Assembly: GCA_018389105.1 (NCBI GenBank)
Contig: JACATO010002193.1
Location: 365,629-429,628 of the forward strand
DNA: 64,000 nt
Source of the DNA: Nautilus pompilius
Lineage: Eukaryota > Mollusca > Cephalopoda > Nautilida > Nautilidae
Reading direction: 5' to 3'
Shown one piece after another: positions 45,004 to 56,341 of this stretch. The translations under genes and the position numbers were made by a program. The notes below the pieces were generated by a model. The model was not told the origin of the DNA. It saw only the letters and a list, made by a program, of their open reading frames with translations, and did not search any database. The stretch's first letter is position 1. Each line of letters opens with the position of its first letter.

Positions 45004-47158
45004 ACTTAAGACAGTGTGTGTGTGTGTTTTGGAACTTGTTACAAAAGAACGCTTTTCCCGTCCGTACCGATTCCTATTCCTCGCTCATTCACGGTGCATT
45101 AAAACGAGTTTCGGTTTCAAATTAAAGTCGATCCTCCTAAATTCACGGTTTCCGTGCAAAGCAAATTTGTTTGCTCTTAATTCTTTAGTTACGGTTCGAT
45201 ATGTCGGCTGGTGAAACCGAATTAACCCGCCGACAGGCAGGAATTTTACGAGAATTTCCAGAGCTGATGGCTACAAGTTCCATTTTTCTGGCGTATAAAT
45301 GTTTTCCTTAAGAGAAGAAGAAAAAAAAAGAAGAGAGAAGATTGGAGTGCAAGGCGATGAGTATACGGTCCGCTAAATAAATAAATAATATTATATATAT
45401 GTGGAAAGACAAATGAATTATTCTTATTTTTTTTTCACAAATTGAAAGTAGGTTTGGGATTAAATGCTGGAAAATATTTATATCACCCCTCCCACAAAAA
45501 ATGAACAGACCGATGAGCTAAACTCGGTTTTTGAAAAAAAGAAGACGTGAAAAACAATTTGTATTGAGGCGAATTCTCCCCTGTTCTCTTTCTTCTTCTT
45601 CTTCTTCTTCTTCTGTTTTTCAAGTTTTCCGTTAAGGTAAATACATCTCTACCGGTTTCTGAAAAGCAAGGAGGGCATTATTACGTGGGTGCAGCCATCT
45701 CCTCTAATCCCGGCCGATCTGCATCTTTTAGTCAGTCTAAAGATTGTGGTCCTGTTGACAGCTGATGGAGGAAATCACTCTTTTATTTTGGATGCTGTTT
45801 TTGAATTCAAGAAGCATAAAATAAATTAAAGGCTTTCTAGGGAAGGAAACAACATAGTAGCTGACGTACAACCGAGTCGAAAGTTTTTGCATCACCCAAG
45901 AAATATCAGTAACAAAACCTGCCTTCAAATTCTGCTAGTGTTCCCTGGCCTTGTAACTATTCCAACCTCCAAATGGATGCTACTGAATATTTCTTTTTAT
46001 TTTGCCTTGATTTGTAAGGTCATTCCAAATTGGTACATTTTCCTTCCCATTAGTTATGCGTATGCGTACTTCAGATACGTGGAAATTAAGCAGGTTTAAT
46101 TCGACTTTAGCAACCAGAATTTAGAAATTCTAGGATGATGCGAAACTGTTGGCCATGGCTGGACGCAGCTCTGCATGAGCTACCCGGCCCGCTGGATTGC
46201 CGATAACGTTGAAAACGGAATAGAATGTTAAATGGCGGATTCGTAAAATGGTATAAGGAAAGTAACAACTGGCTGTTGAATAAAATAAAGAATTGCTGTA
46301 TAGGCACGGTGTTGGGTGCGGCTTCAGTATTTCTGATGAAAATGTCACCTAATGTTTTAAGAGTTCGGTGCCAACAGGTGTAGCCTCTCTTGTGCGGATG
46401 ATTTCCCACGCTTCCTCCTCCTCGTGCTGTTTACAAGACGTCGGCCCAATTCATCAGTACTCTGAGCAGAGGGATTCCCCCTTTCTTCACACTAAGCCGG
46501 ATTTAATTCCAGAAATGCTTTACCGGGTTCGAACAGGCTGGTAACAGGCCAAGAAGCGAAACACTCAATGGCGTGGTCCTAAAGATGTTGCCCTTCCACC
46601 GATACAGCGCGAGCGAAGCCGACTCTAACCGAACCGATGTACCATACTCCACGTCCCTGGGTTCCAACTTAAAGATTTACTGGCTCACGAAGTAGTAACC
46701 CAAACCATTCTGGTATGTACTCTTTGTTGCTGGCTCTGTGGTTCCTCAGATTGTCTTCTCTTCAGCTGTCGCGTTGCAAATGCCGTTTATCAGCCTAACC
46801 ACTGATGACAGATTTGCGAGTCGAGTTGTCCCCCCCCTTTCCACTTCCGTGTTACTCCAGGAAAGCTTGGCGTTTTCCATTTCGATTATACCTGCTATCT
46901 CCCGGATTCTACGTACCGCTTTTCCAATCTGTTAACTATTATAACTATTATAACTCTATTAACGCAGCAACAAATTATTGCGACCCCCCCAACTCCCAGG
47001 GGGGGGGCTGCGGGCGCACATTTTAATAATGTAATCCCTTCATTCTAGACCAGGAAATAACTGAATCTGGAGATGCCGGCAAGAGGTCGAGAGACTGGTG
47101 TAGTGCGGGCAATACACCGGTGCGGACTATGGCTGGAAAAATAGGGTATACATGTCAC
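45004..47158. other. No gene recognised
   Basis: It contains a short (TTC)n tract at 45591-45614, C runs near 46830 and 46985, and two moderately long open stretches near 45.9 and 46.2 kb without splice signals or known motifs. Confidence 0.5.
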
Positions 47159-47629
47159 GACTAGGGTTGCCAACTTTTGGAAATGGAAACCGGAGAATGG
47201 CTTTAAAAATGCTTTAAATTCTTCCCTTCCTGAAAATGGATAAATAAAACGGTAGCTATTAATAAAATTTAAAAATATAAAAATTTTATATTATTCTATT
47301 AAAATATATGAATAGGATCGTGATAGGGAACGAGTAATAAATGTAGGCCTACTGTTAATTAACATTAGACCTATTAATTTGATAATTAATTGAGTATGAA
47401 TTGAACCATAATATCTGAAATATGTGCTTCAACAAATTATGGAATTGTTTTAACATATGCATCACAAAACCCGGTATGAAAAGCATAATCTCACTCACCT
47501 GTTTACTAGTCAATGTAGGACAAGTTATCGGAATACAGGACATTTTTACGAGTCAATATAGGATATAGGACAATGCGTTGAAATACAGGATTGTCCTAAT
47601 TAAATATAAGACGGTTGGCAACCGTAGTC
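47159..47629. mobile_element. Possible MITE with GGTTGCCAAC terminal inverted repeats
   Basis: A 471-bp AT-rich segment begins GACTAGGGTTGCCAAC and ends GTTGGCAACCGTAGTC, 15 of 16 bases being inverted complements. The right half has subrepeats around ATACAGGA. GGTTGCCAAC ends are common in hAT-like non-autonomous elements. No clear target-site duplication is seen, so the class is inferred. Confidence 0.55.
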
Positions 47630-47934
47630 AGGACACCCAGTTTGAGAACCGCTGGCGCTCCGTCTCCGTGTTACAGCTTCCACAGAGGCTGTCTACTTGA
47701 AGCAGCATCGCTAGCGCGTGTGTAGATGGAGATGCCATACTCTCAGAACAAGGTGTGTGTGTGGTGGGGGTGGGGGTCGGTCAGGGCGCAGAAATCTGCG
47801 TGGGACGTAAAAGGTTAATACAACCAAAGCGGCTGTTCGCTCCGCCGTGAACTTGTCTCAGCAGCGAACATTTTTTTTTTATTTTGGTTGATGTGGAGGA
47901 AGATCTGTGCGCGCCTAACTTACAACCCAGACGA

Positions 47935-49095
47935 GCATTTATACAGTTGAAACAGCTGCATCCGTTTTCTCTTCTCTTGGTTGGCCGCACAAAGATGGAC
48001 GAACGTAATTTTAAAAGTAGCCTCCATCTCCCGATATTCAAAAAAAAAACAAAAAAAAACCCTTCCCAGGATACAACGCGCTACGGAAGCCGGGTCAACT
48101 CGGATACAAACAACAACAACAAAAAAAAATGGTCATCTGAAACAGCTGCATGCATCCGTTTTCTCTTCTCTTGGTTGGCCGCACAAAGATGGACGAACGT
48201 AATTTTAAAAGTAGCCTCCATCTCCCGACATTCAAAAAAAAAAAAAAACCCTTCCCAGGATACAACGCGCTACGGAAGCCGGGTCAAACTCGGATAAAAC
48301 AACAACAACAAAAAAAATGGTCATCTGAAACAGCTGCATCCGTTTTCTCTTCTCTTGGTTGGCCGCACAAAGATTGACGAACGTAATTTTAAAAGTAGCC
48401 TCCATCTCCCGATATTCAAAAAAAAAAACAAAAAAAAACCCTTCCCAGGATACAACGCGCTACGGAAGCCGGGTCAAACTCGGATACAAACAACAACAAC
48501 AAAAAAAATGGTCATCTGAAACAGCTGCATCCGTTTTCTCTTCTCTTGGTTGGCCGCGCAAAGATGGACGAACGTAAATTTAAAAGTAGCCTCCATCTCC
48601 CGACATTCAAAAAAAAAAAAAAAAAAAAAACCCTTCCCAGGATACAACGCGCTACGGAAGCCGGGTCAAACTCGGATACAAACAACAACAACAAAAAAAT
48701 GGTCATCTGAAACAGCTGCATGCATCCGTTTTCTCTTCTCTTGGTTGGCCGCACAAAGATGGACGAACGTAAATTTAAAAGTAGCCTCCATCTCCCGACA
48801 TTCAAAAAAAAAAAAAAAACCCTTCCCAGGATGCAACGCGCTACGGAAGCCGGGTCAAACTCGGATACAAACAACAACAATAAAAAATGGTCATCTGAAA
48901 CAGCTGCATGCATCCGTTTTCTCTTCTCTTGGTTGGCCGCACAAAGATGGACGAACGTAATTTTAAAAGTAGCCTCCATCTCCCGACATTCAAAAAAAAA
49001 AAAAAAAAAAACCCTTCCCAGGATACAACGCTCTACGGAAGCCGGGTCAAACTCGGATACAAACAACAACAACAACAACAAAAAAAATGGTCATC
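47935..49095. repeat. ~190-bp tandem repeat, about six copies
   Basis: Units carry TCATCTGAAACAGCTGCATC, TTGGTTGGCCGCACAAAGAT, a poly(A) tract of 15-22 bases, ACGCGCTACGGAAGCCGGGT and a CAACAACAAC-A-run end. Unit starts are near 48131, 48321, 48510, 48701 and 48887, with a partial first unit. Both strands have long open frames caused by the repeats. Confidence 0.93.
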
Positions 49096-52000
49096 AAAAT
49101 TCCCGCGTAGCGAACGTCGGAACAGGAATAATATCTGCAGTTAAGAAAAAATAAAAAACAACAGGAAAATCTCATCGTAATAATTTTAAATTTGTGATAG
49201 AGACACTTTTTTCTCAGTAGGGTTTCGTTGTGGAGGAACGTTTTCTTAACTATCTGCGGGGCGAATCTACATCACTTCCTGCTGCGTTTCCATGGTAACA
49301 GGGTCCGTTGACTTCCATATCATTTTTTTTAACAAAAAATTTTTTAAGCTTTAAAAACTTTCATTCGGTGCTTAAAATAGACTTCGTTCCATCTTTCTGA
49401 GCAAAAAGAAAACGTGGATTTGCATGGTGGAGATAAGCCTCTGAGTCCAGATGTCTACTGGAAGCCGACTGCAGACAGACCCGACAGGGGCTGCTGGTCC
49501 ATGCTGGTGAACGCTAGACTGGCGCCAGGTCTAATTACGTCATCTAAATTTCAGGAGGGGGAAAAAAAGAATACAACAAACAGAAAAGTGAAGCACGACG
49601 ACTGCCGGTTTACGATAGTCTCTCGTGCTTCCAATCACATTCGCCCCTGTAAATATTCCGCTGGCAGCCCGGGGTGGGGGGGGAGGGGAGAAAGTTGGGA
49701 AGGACGAGAAAGGGGAGGACTATAAATTCCTTGTCCTGAAAATCTGGGACCCGTTTCGCGTCGAGCGCCGAATAGACAGCGACCATCCTTTGCTTGGCTT
49801 CAGCGATTTCAAGTTTTCCGGGTTAAAGGTACTTGATGTATATTTCTCTAAGCCATTTGCGAGGAATTAGTCTTTAGATCCAACCAACTGGGGGCCCCTC
49901 TCCTTAAAACAGCTCGCCTAGTCTCGTTCGAGCAAAATATTAACGGTTTGTGCCAGCCACTCGTTGGTTTGGTAAAGCATCATCCTGGACGAATGATAGC
50001 CGATTACTGAGGGAGAGACCCCTAATATTTGATGGAGAACGTTTTAATATTAAATCTCAAACTCACGTAAGGTTTGGCGCGCCACCAGTTAAAGGACCAT
50101 GTTCTCTACATATTTCTTCCTGAAAGAGACTTTAGAATACTTTAGAAAGCGGGGGCAGCCATTTTTCGGCTACCGTGAACCATGTTCGAAGGATCCAGGT
50201 GGAAACTTAACAAAAGATGCCGAAATGCTTCGTCTTTATGGCTAAATCATGCACACCTGATAGAAATACTCAAATATCGTTAAGTTCTGGCATGCCAGCG
50301 GTCACGCGCCACGACTTCCCTTTGTGTGCACCGGTAAGGTGTGTTTCTCTGACGGCAAAGGGTGTACCCAGCCTTATGTCAGAAAATAGTAGGCCTCAAT
50401 GTCCCTTTCAAAAATTCTACATTTGGCGATGATCGAATGATAAAATGCATGTGATAAATAATAATTTATTAATGCTTTCCAGCCATCTGATAATTACAAG
50501 AGAGACAGAGTTATCTCTCTTCAGTCATAACGTCAACATCTAAGTGCACTGCTCAAAAAATGCACAAGAGTTGCGGTTACATTTTCCTTTTTAGTCGAAG
50601 GGATTTTTGCCATTAAAACGGGTTAATTATTTTCTTACTACATTAGGTAGAGATTTGTAATTTTAAAAATTCAGTTTAAAACTTCATTTATAGTGATGTT
50701 TTTAGTTTATAGAGGGAGGTGATGGCAAGTTTGCGGTTGGAAAAATAACGATGCGAAGCAATAAAAAAACCAAAAAAAAAAAGAACATATAAGTGGTATT
50801 AAAGAAGAATTAAAGATGATACCTCCTCCAAAAAGCTGACTTTACTTAAAGCAAAATACTGCCGTATTAAATGAAAAAAAAATTCCGTCTGAGGTAAAAA
50901 TGACGCTTATGACACCATCCGTGGGGGCCGAGTGGGTAAAGACGCGCCAAAATCATCTCAGGTGCAAGATCTCCATTGTGGTTTGGGGCGATGTATGAAG
51001 CAGGTTTTTTTTTCCGTCTGCCAATGGGTTCGTGCATTACTGTGTTTCCCAGCCACCGAAATGCACCTACTGGAATATGTTAATGACAGTCATTGGAATA
51101 GTGAGGTCCGAACTGTTTGAACGAAAAGCAAGCGAAAATAAAATATGTATCGCGCTAGCAAAAGCATCTTGCAGCCATAACAAGTGAGATAAATTAACGA
51201 AAATTACCTGATAATGAAACTTTAGGAAAATAGCTGGTGCTGCAACATGTTAGTAGTAATAAAGGTATGTTCGGAGCAGTGTTTATTGGAGCATTCTAAC
51301 TGGAGAATAGTAAAAATGTTTTGCTCCAAAAAAAAACCGTCTCTATTATGGCTGATATTAAACAGCCCTAGATTCAGAGAATATTGGTAAAATCGAAAAA
51401 GGTTTCGTTAGGAAGGAGATCCGTCAGAGCAGTCTCAAGTCACAGAGTTTCTTCTTAGAGTAACTCTGCTTTTGGTAGGTTGCGCACTGTCCTACTTACT
51501 GCAGCGATCTAGAAACACGAAGAAGGTGGCGACTTAAACAACCTTTATGGCCGCTGAAGGGCGCCTCTGCATCTTTGTGATGAACTACAAATGGGCGGGT
51601 TGTCGCTACATATATTAGTAAGTTTTTCGTTGTAGTTGTATTTTTACTTTTACCCCAATGGTTTCACTTATGGTCACGCTACGTGGAGCAACTCTGGCTG
51701 TACCTTTCTGCCAGCAATCTTGGAGGAAGAGGAAGAGGCGCAGCATCCTACTGCTGTTGCATGGCGACCCTGCCCCCCAACCTTCCATCGCTTTTCACTG
51801 ACTGATGAGTCGTCCTCCCAAATTGGTTAAGCCCGCCGCCGCGTAATGGGAATCCAAGCCGGTTGAAAGGAGCCCCTGTTGATGAGGGCGAATGGAGTCG
51901 CGGATTCCTGATGTGTTTTTGGCATAGAAAGCCACAGGGGCTGTGAATAATCTATTCAGGTGAAGTCCGATGCTCAAGCCAAAGACTGAGTTCAAGAAGA

Positions 52001-52305
52001 GTTCTATTCGTCCCAAAGAAGCCAGATTAACTGGAATTAAAGCGACTGTAGAAAGTGGAATCGCTGAGTCGGTAGACCGACAGTAACTCTAGTATAATCG
52101 ACTATTTCTACGGTCAGCGCGCACAAAGAGGGAAAATAATTTCAAACCTGTGGGGATTTTCCAGTTCCTGAAAACTCTACTTTGGCTTCTGATTTTTTTA
52201 TTTTAAGCAGGCGGTCGAGGATTTCACAACGAGACTATAAATAGTAAGGGCCAGTTTTCCATCGGCCTCGGAGATCCCTCCCTACCTGCATATTCCTGTG
52301 GTAAA
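49096..52305. other. Mostly noncoding DNA
   Basis: Apart from the possible SINE at 50.93 kb, only weak open frames are seen (for example LSPDVYWKPTADRPD near 49.45 kb). Splice context is unconvincing. Confidence 0.45.
50925..51125 (+). repeat. Possible tRNA-derived SINE
   Basis: GGGCCGAGTGGGTAAAGACG resembles the 5' part and A box of a Leu/Ser-type tRNA, with a weak B-box-like GGTGCAAGATCTCC about 25 bases later, followed by a non-tRNA body. No poly(A) tail or duplication was identified. Confidence 0.4.
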
Positions 52306-52309
52306 GGCA

Positions 52310-52468
52310 ACTCTTAAATATCTGGTGGCTACGACCTGTGTGGGACTCTCCCAGTATCGTAGGCTGCCAGTTGAGTTGGCTGCGGAACCGGAAATATTCC
52401 AGCGGTTTATCTATAGGCTGACGGACGGCCTAAATTACCATAGCGTCTACACCGATGACATTATTTGA
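52310..52468 (+). mobile_element. Ty3/gypsy reverse transcriptase remnant
   Basis: One open stretch reads LSQYRRLPVELAAEPEIFQ, RFIYRLTDGLN, YHSVYTDDII and then stops. It matches the reverse transcriptase pattern Y.RLPFGL..AP..FQR, with VYxDDI as the catalytic box. The catalytic Asp pair is present but the rest of the polyprotein, LTRs and protease were not found around it, so this is a fragment. Confidence 0.65.
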
Positions 52469-53695
52469 CCAGCAAAAAAAGAAAACCAGAACGGAATAAA
52501 AGGTTTCAGGAAAGGTTGAACTACAGACAAAATTGTGAACGCGTCATCTGTTCTAATTATCCTTGACGTTTCTGAGCCGTCCCCCCCCCACAGGATCAGC
52601 CGGAAATACAGTCAGCCAATCAACGACAAGGCGGAAGTCATTTAAAAAAAACAACAACAACAACAACAAAAAATAAACTTTTCGGGGGTGATGATTGAAA
52701 ACAGCTTAAATCGTTCTTGGAAACGATTAATTTTTGTTCGGAAAGTTCACACCAAAATTTTTTTTCCCTCCGTTTGTGCGAGGCTACACGAATCGATCTG
52801 CGACCGAGTAGCCCGGCGACACGCAGAAGAAGAGAAACAAGCCCTGGGGGGGAGAGGCCAAGATCATTCCTTTTCAAGGAGGTGCCGACGGTTCACGACG
52901 CTGATGCACCTTGAAGGAAGCATGAATTAAGCTCAACCGAACATAACAAGTGTTCTTTTCGTTTCCGGATTTCGTGATACTTTTTAGCCTCATTCCGTTT
53001 AAATAAAATGTGTTTCTTGACCGATGCTCGTCCTCGAAGTCTACTTCGTCCCAAAAATCTTCGAACTGCAGAATTCTTAAACTCGAACCTCTGAGGATTA
53101 TGCCAGATATCGCTTTAGCTCATTGATGGATTTTCTTTCTATCCCTCAAAGAAGACATCTTCAGGTACTGTTCATTTTTTCTGCACAGTTCCCTGGGTTT
53201 TCCACACCTTTACTTATCACAAAACTTAACCAATATCTTTAGATTTCTTGTCGATTTCTTAAATGGCTCGTCAACTCCTTGGAGTTCCGCGGTTATACCC
53301 CTTGTTTTATGTTGTTCATAGAGAAATGTTTTTTAAATTGTCCATTAGCAACCGATCTCTTTGCCGATTTCATTCATTTATTGTGAAAGATTGCCTAGGA
53401 GTTTTGCACAGAAATTATACAGAATTACAAATATTTTTTTTTTTTGGAAAATAAGGAAAAACTGGGTATAAAATAGAAATAGCGTTTGACCCCTCATGCG
53501 TAAAAATGAAATGCTCCATAGTAGAGTCCTGTGTTCATACACTGTGACTGGTTGTCATGCAAACAATCAGTAAGTGCCACACCTGCAGAAGGACTACAAA
53601 GGTATAGGTAGTGACATCAGTGTAATGTGGATGAACATTGTGGCTCTCAGTGAGGCTGATCCATAAGGCAGATTGCAGCCCACTAATGTTTCAGA
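52469..53695. other. No gene recognised
   Basis: Mixed-composition DNA between the gypsy remnant and the Tc1-like copy. It may include more decayed retroelement sequence, but no motif is clear. Confidence 0.4.
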
Positions 53696-54762
53696 GGAAG
53701 CTGTATGCGAGACTCTGAGGGGGATACGGGAAACTGGTACTAGTGCCAAAAGAGGCGGCCGAGGAAGAGGGCCCGACCTCTCCAGAGGTGATGTTAAGTA
53801 CCTCGGGGTATGTTCTCTACGTGATGTCCGATGAACCAGTAGAGATGTTGCGAATGCCCCAGCTCCAAGGACAAGTGCTCAAGTTTCTTCAAGCACAGTA
53901 AGACACATTAGCCAGACGTGGTCTGAGGAGAGGTGGGGCTACCCGAAAACCTTTGCTGAGGAGGAGAAACCGAACGGCGAGGTTGAGATGAGCAGCAGAA
54001 AGGAGACAGGGGGAATGGCCGAACCCGAAAGGTGGTGGTCTTCTTTATAGAAAATGAGTCCGAGTACAGAGGGATGGCCGAAATGGGGAGGTGGTGATCC
54101 TTTTTATAGAAGATGAGTCCCAGTTTGAAGTGATTGACGATAATCAACGGGGTCCTCTTTACAGATGAGTCCCAGTTTGAAGGGGTTGGCGATAATCAAC
54201 GGGGTCCTCTTTACAGATGAGTCCCAGTTTGAAGGGGTTGGCGATAATCAACGGGGTCCTCTTTACAGATGAGTCCCAGTTTGAAGGGGTTGACGATAAT
54301 CAACGGGGTCCTCTTTACAGATGAGTCCCAGTTTGAAGGGGTTGGCGATAATCAACGGAAGTTTGTTTGAAGGCGGACGGGGGAGCGGTATAGCAGACAG
54401 GGAAGCACAGGGGCCGATCAATACAAGTGTGGGGCTGCATATCAGTCAGGGATATGGGAGACTTGCACACAATCGAAGATAAGGTACAGGTGGGTCCTCA
54501 CTCTTCATGCTACTCCCTCAGGAAGACCCCTCAGTGGGCGGGGATTAGTCCTCCAACAGGACAGTGACCCCGAGCTCTCGGCCAGACTGATGAAAGGAGG
54601 CTGACGTAGCGAGCATCCACAGAGATGACCTGGCCTGCACAAAATCGTGGCATGAATACCATTAGAGCCACACGGAAGTCACGTGGCTGCCGAGAAAGCC
54701 AAACGGAAACCAAACACACTTCGGATGAATCGGGAAAAGTGACACCGAATATTCGGTACACC
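53696..54762 (+). mobile_element. Decayed Tc1-like transposon, copy 2 (inverted relative to copy 1)
   Basis: The plus strand carries the same element as 3.2-4.4 kb. Visible pieces in order are RRGLRRGGATRKPLLRRRN near 53.92 kb (helix-turn-helix end), FIEDESQFEV near 54.1 kb (first catalytic Asp), an array of FTDESQFEG-type units to 54.35 kb, DSDPELSARL near 54.57 kb (second Asp region) and MTWPAQ at 54.63 kb. Stops and frameshifts break it, so it cannot encode a working transposase. Confidence 0.72.
54124..54362. repeat. Tandem repeat built from a transposase catalytic motif (copy 2)
   Basis: About five units of roughly 51 bp contain TTTACAGATGAGTCCCAG and GGCGATAATCAACGGGG. They are more regular than copy 1, which has shortened units, so the two arrays have evolved separately since the copies split. 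Confidence 0.8.
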
Positions 54763-55120
54763 GTCCCACAGCCTTCGACTGGTAAACATGGAAACAAGGC
54801 GCCAAGCTCTAGATAAAGCAAAGCGCTGTCGTACCAAATACTAATGCACTGCGCGACTTACTCATTTTGTTTTTGTGTTTCCCGTCACAGTGCATCGCGT
54901 ATGTTGTTGTATGCGTGAAACCTTAGTTGAAATTACTTCATTATTTTTGCACATCCTGTGTATGTTTCCAAAATTCTTTCCAATAATTTGTATTAGCGGG
55001 CAAACCGTAAATTCGTATTATTTGCGAGATCTGTTCTCCCGCACACCGGTGTTCTAGACAAAATCAGCCGGGAAAGATCTGCTTACAGTCTCTGCCCCCT
55101 GCTATCAAATTGTGGAACAC

Positions 55121-55148
55121 TGAGAGAGAGAGAGAGAGATGATGATGA

Positions 55149-55223
<75 letters not shown>

Positions 55224-55600
55224 TGATGATGAGAGAGATAGAGATGATGAAGAGAGGAGAGAGAGAGAGAGAGCGATGATGATGATGAAGAGGAGAGAGA
55301 GAGAGAGAGAGAGAGATGATGATGATGATGATGAAGAGAGAGAGGAGAGAGAGGAGAGAGATGATGATGAAGAGAGATAGAGATGATGATGAGAGAGAGA
55401 GAGAGATGATGATGCTGATGAAGAGAGATAGAGATGATGAAGAGAGAGAGAGAGAGAGAGAGAGATGATGATGATGATGATGAAGAGAGAGAGAGAGATG
55501 AGAGAGAGAGAGGAGAGAGAGATGATGATTGATGATGAAGAGAGATAGAGAGATGATGAAGAGAGAGAGAGAGATGAGATGATGATGATGATGATGATGA

Positions 55601-55641
<41 letters not shown>

Positions 55642-55888
55642 GATGAAGAGAGATAGAGATGATGAAGAGAGAGAGAGAGATGATGATGATGATGAAGAGA
55701 GAGAGAGAGAGAGCGAGAGAGATGATGATGAAGAGGAGAGAGAGATGATGAAGAGAGAGAGAGAGAGATGATGATGATGATGAAGAGAGATAGAGATGCT
55801 GAAAGAGAGAGAGAGAGAGATGATGATGCTGATGATGATGATGATGATGATGAAGAGAGATAGAGATGATGAAGAGAGAGAGAGAGTT
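55121..55888. repeat. (GA)n / (GAT)n compound array
   Basis: About 770 bases alternate GATGATGATGA blocks, AGAGATAGAGATGATGA blocks and pure (GA)n. It has no TGACGTCA core, unlike the other GA arrays. The minus strand is open for more than 280 codons in more than one frame purely from composition. Confidence 0.95.
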
Positions 55889-56129
55889 AAACCTTTCACT
55901 TTTTCCTCTCTCGTTCTTTCCGGTTCCGTGCCGGTGACTTTTTCTCCCCGCACGGCCATCGAAGGTCAAGAGGAAACCCTTTCTTGAGACCGCACAACGA
56001 TATCGATCAACATCACAGCCGTTCGTCATCATCATCATCGATATTATTATTATTATCTAAATTTTTTTTTTAAAAAGTCTGCTTCTTTTCACTTCCCATT
56101 CCCCGCTCCTGGCGCCAGTGCTCGGCGAG

Positions 56130-56265
56130 GGACTCCGCTTAAATATCGACCAATAACACGTGATCGACTCCTTCCCGCGCTTCCTCCTAAACGTATCGTT
56201 TGGACTTCGCCAATTCCCTCCACCCCTCTCTCTCTGGTTCTCCGAGCAGCTTCATCCAAAGAGCG
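56130..56265 (+). promoter_or_regulatory. Possible promoter and 5' leader of the Ly6 gene
   Basis: TTAAATAT near 56139 and a CCAAT at 56150, followed by a GC-richer leader to the ATG at 56266. This is suggestive only; a transcription start cannot be placed. Confidence 0.3.
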
Positions 56266-56341
56266 ATGGCAGAAGCGGGCAGAACTTCCACGGCCGCATT
56301 CTGCTTCACAGCCTGCTTGTTCGCCACCAGCCTCTCCTTCG
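56266..56341 (+). CDS. Ly6/uPAR-type gene, exon 1: signal peptide
   Basis: An ATG in a fair context (GAGCGATGG) opens MAEAGRTST, then AAFCFTACLFATSLSFG, a typical signal peptide with hydrophobic core and small residues at the cleavage region. The exon ends at a perfect GTAAGT donor in phase 1. Ly6/uPAR genes normally have a phase 1 intron directly after the signal peptide, and the exon at 63710 completes the split Gly codon. The upstream sequence has TTAAATAT at about 56139 and CCAAT at 56150, possible promoter elements, though the promoter is not otherwise defined. Confidence 0.68.

Noticed and set aside
45887..46409. Open frames on both strands around 46 kb, considered as transposase or exon
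   Set aside because: No catalytic motif, repeat border or phase-consistent splice pair could be identified.
47884..49154. Overlapping open frames of 130-190 codons on both strands
   Set aside because: They arise from the ~190-bp tandem unit. Coding sense would be broken by every poly(A) length change.
55064..56038. Minus-strand open frames of 280-320 codons, rich in Ser, Leu, His and Ile
   Set aside because: They are produced entirely by the GA/GAT array, which is free of stops in several frames. There is no domain and no splice context.
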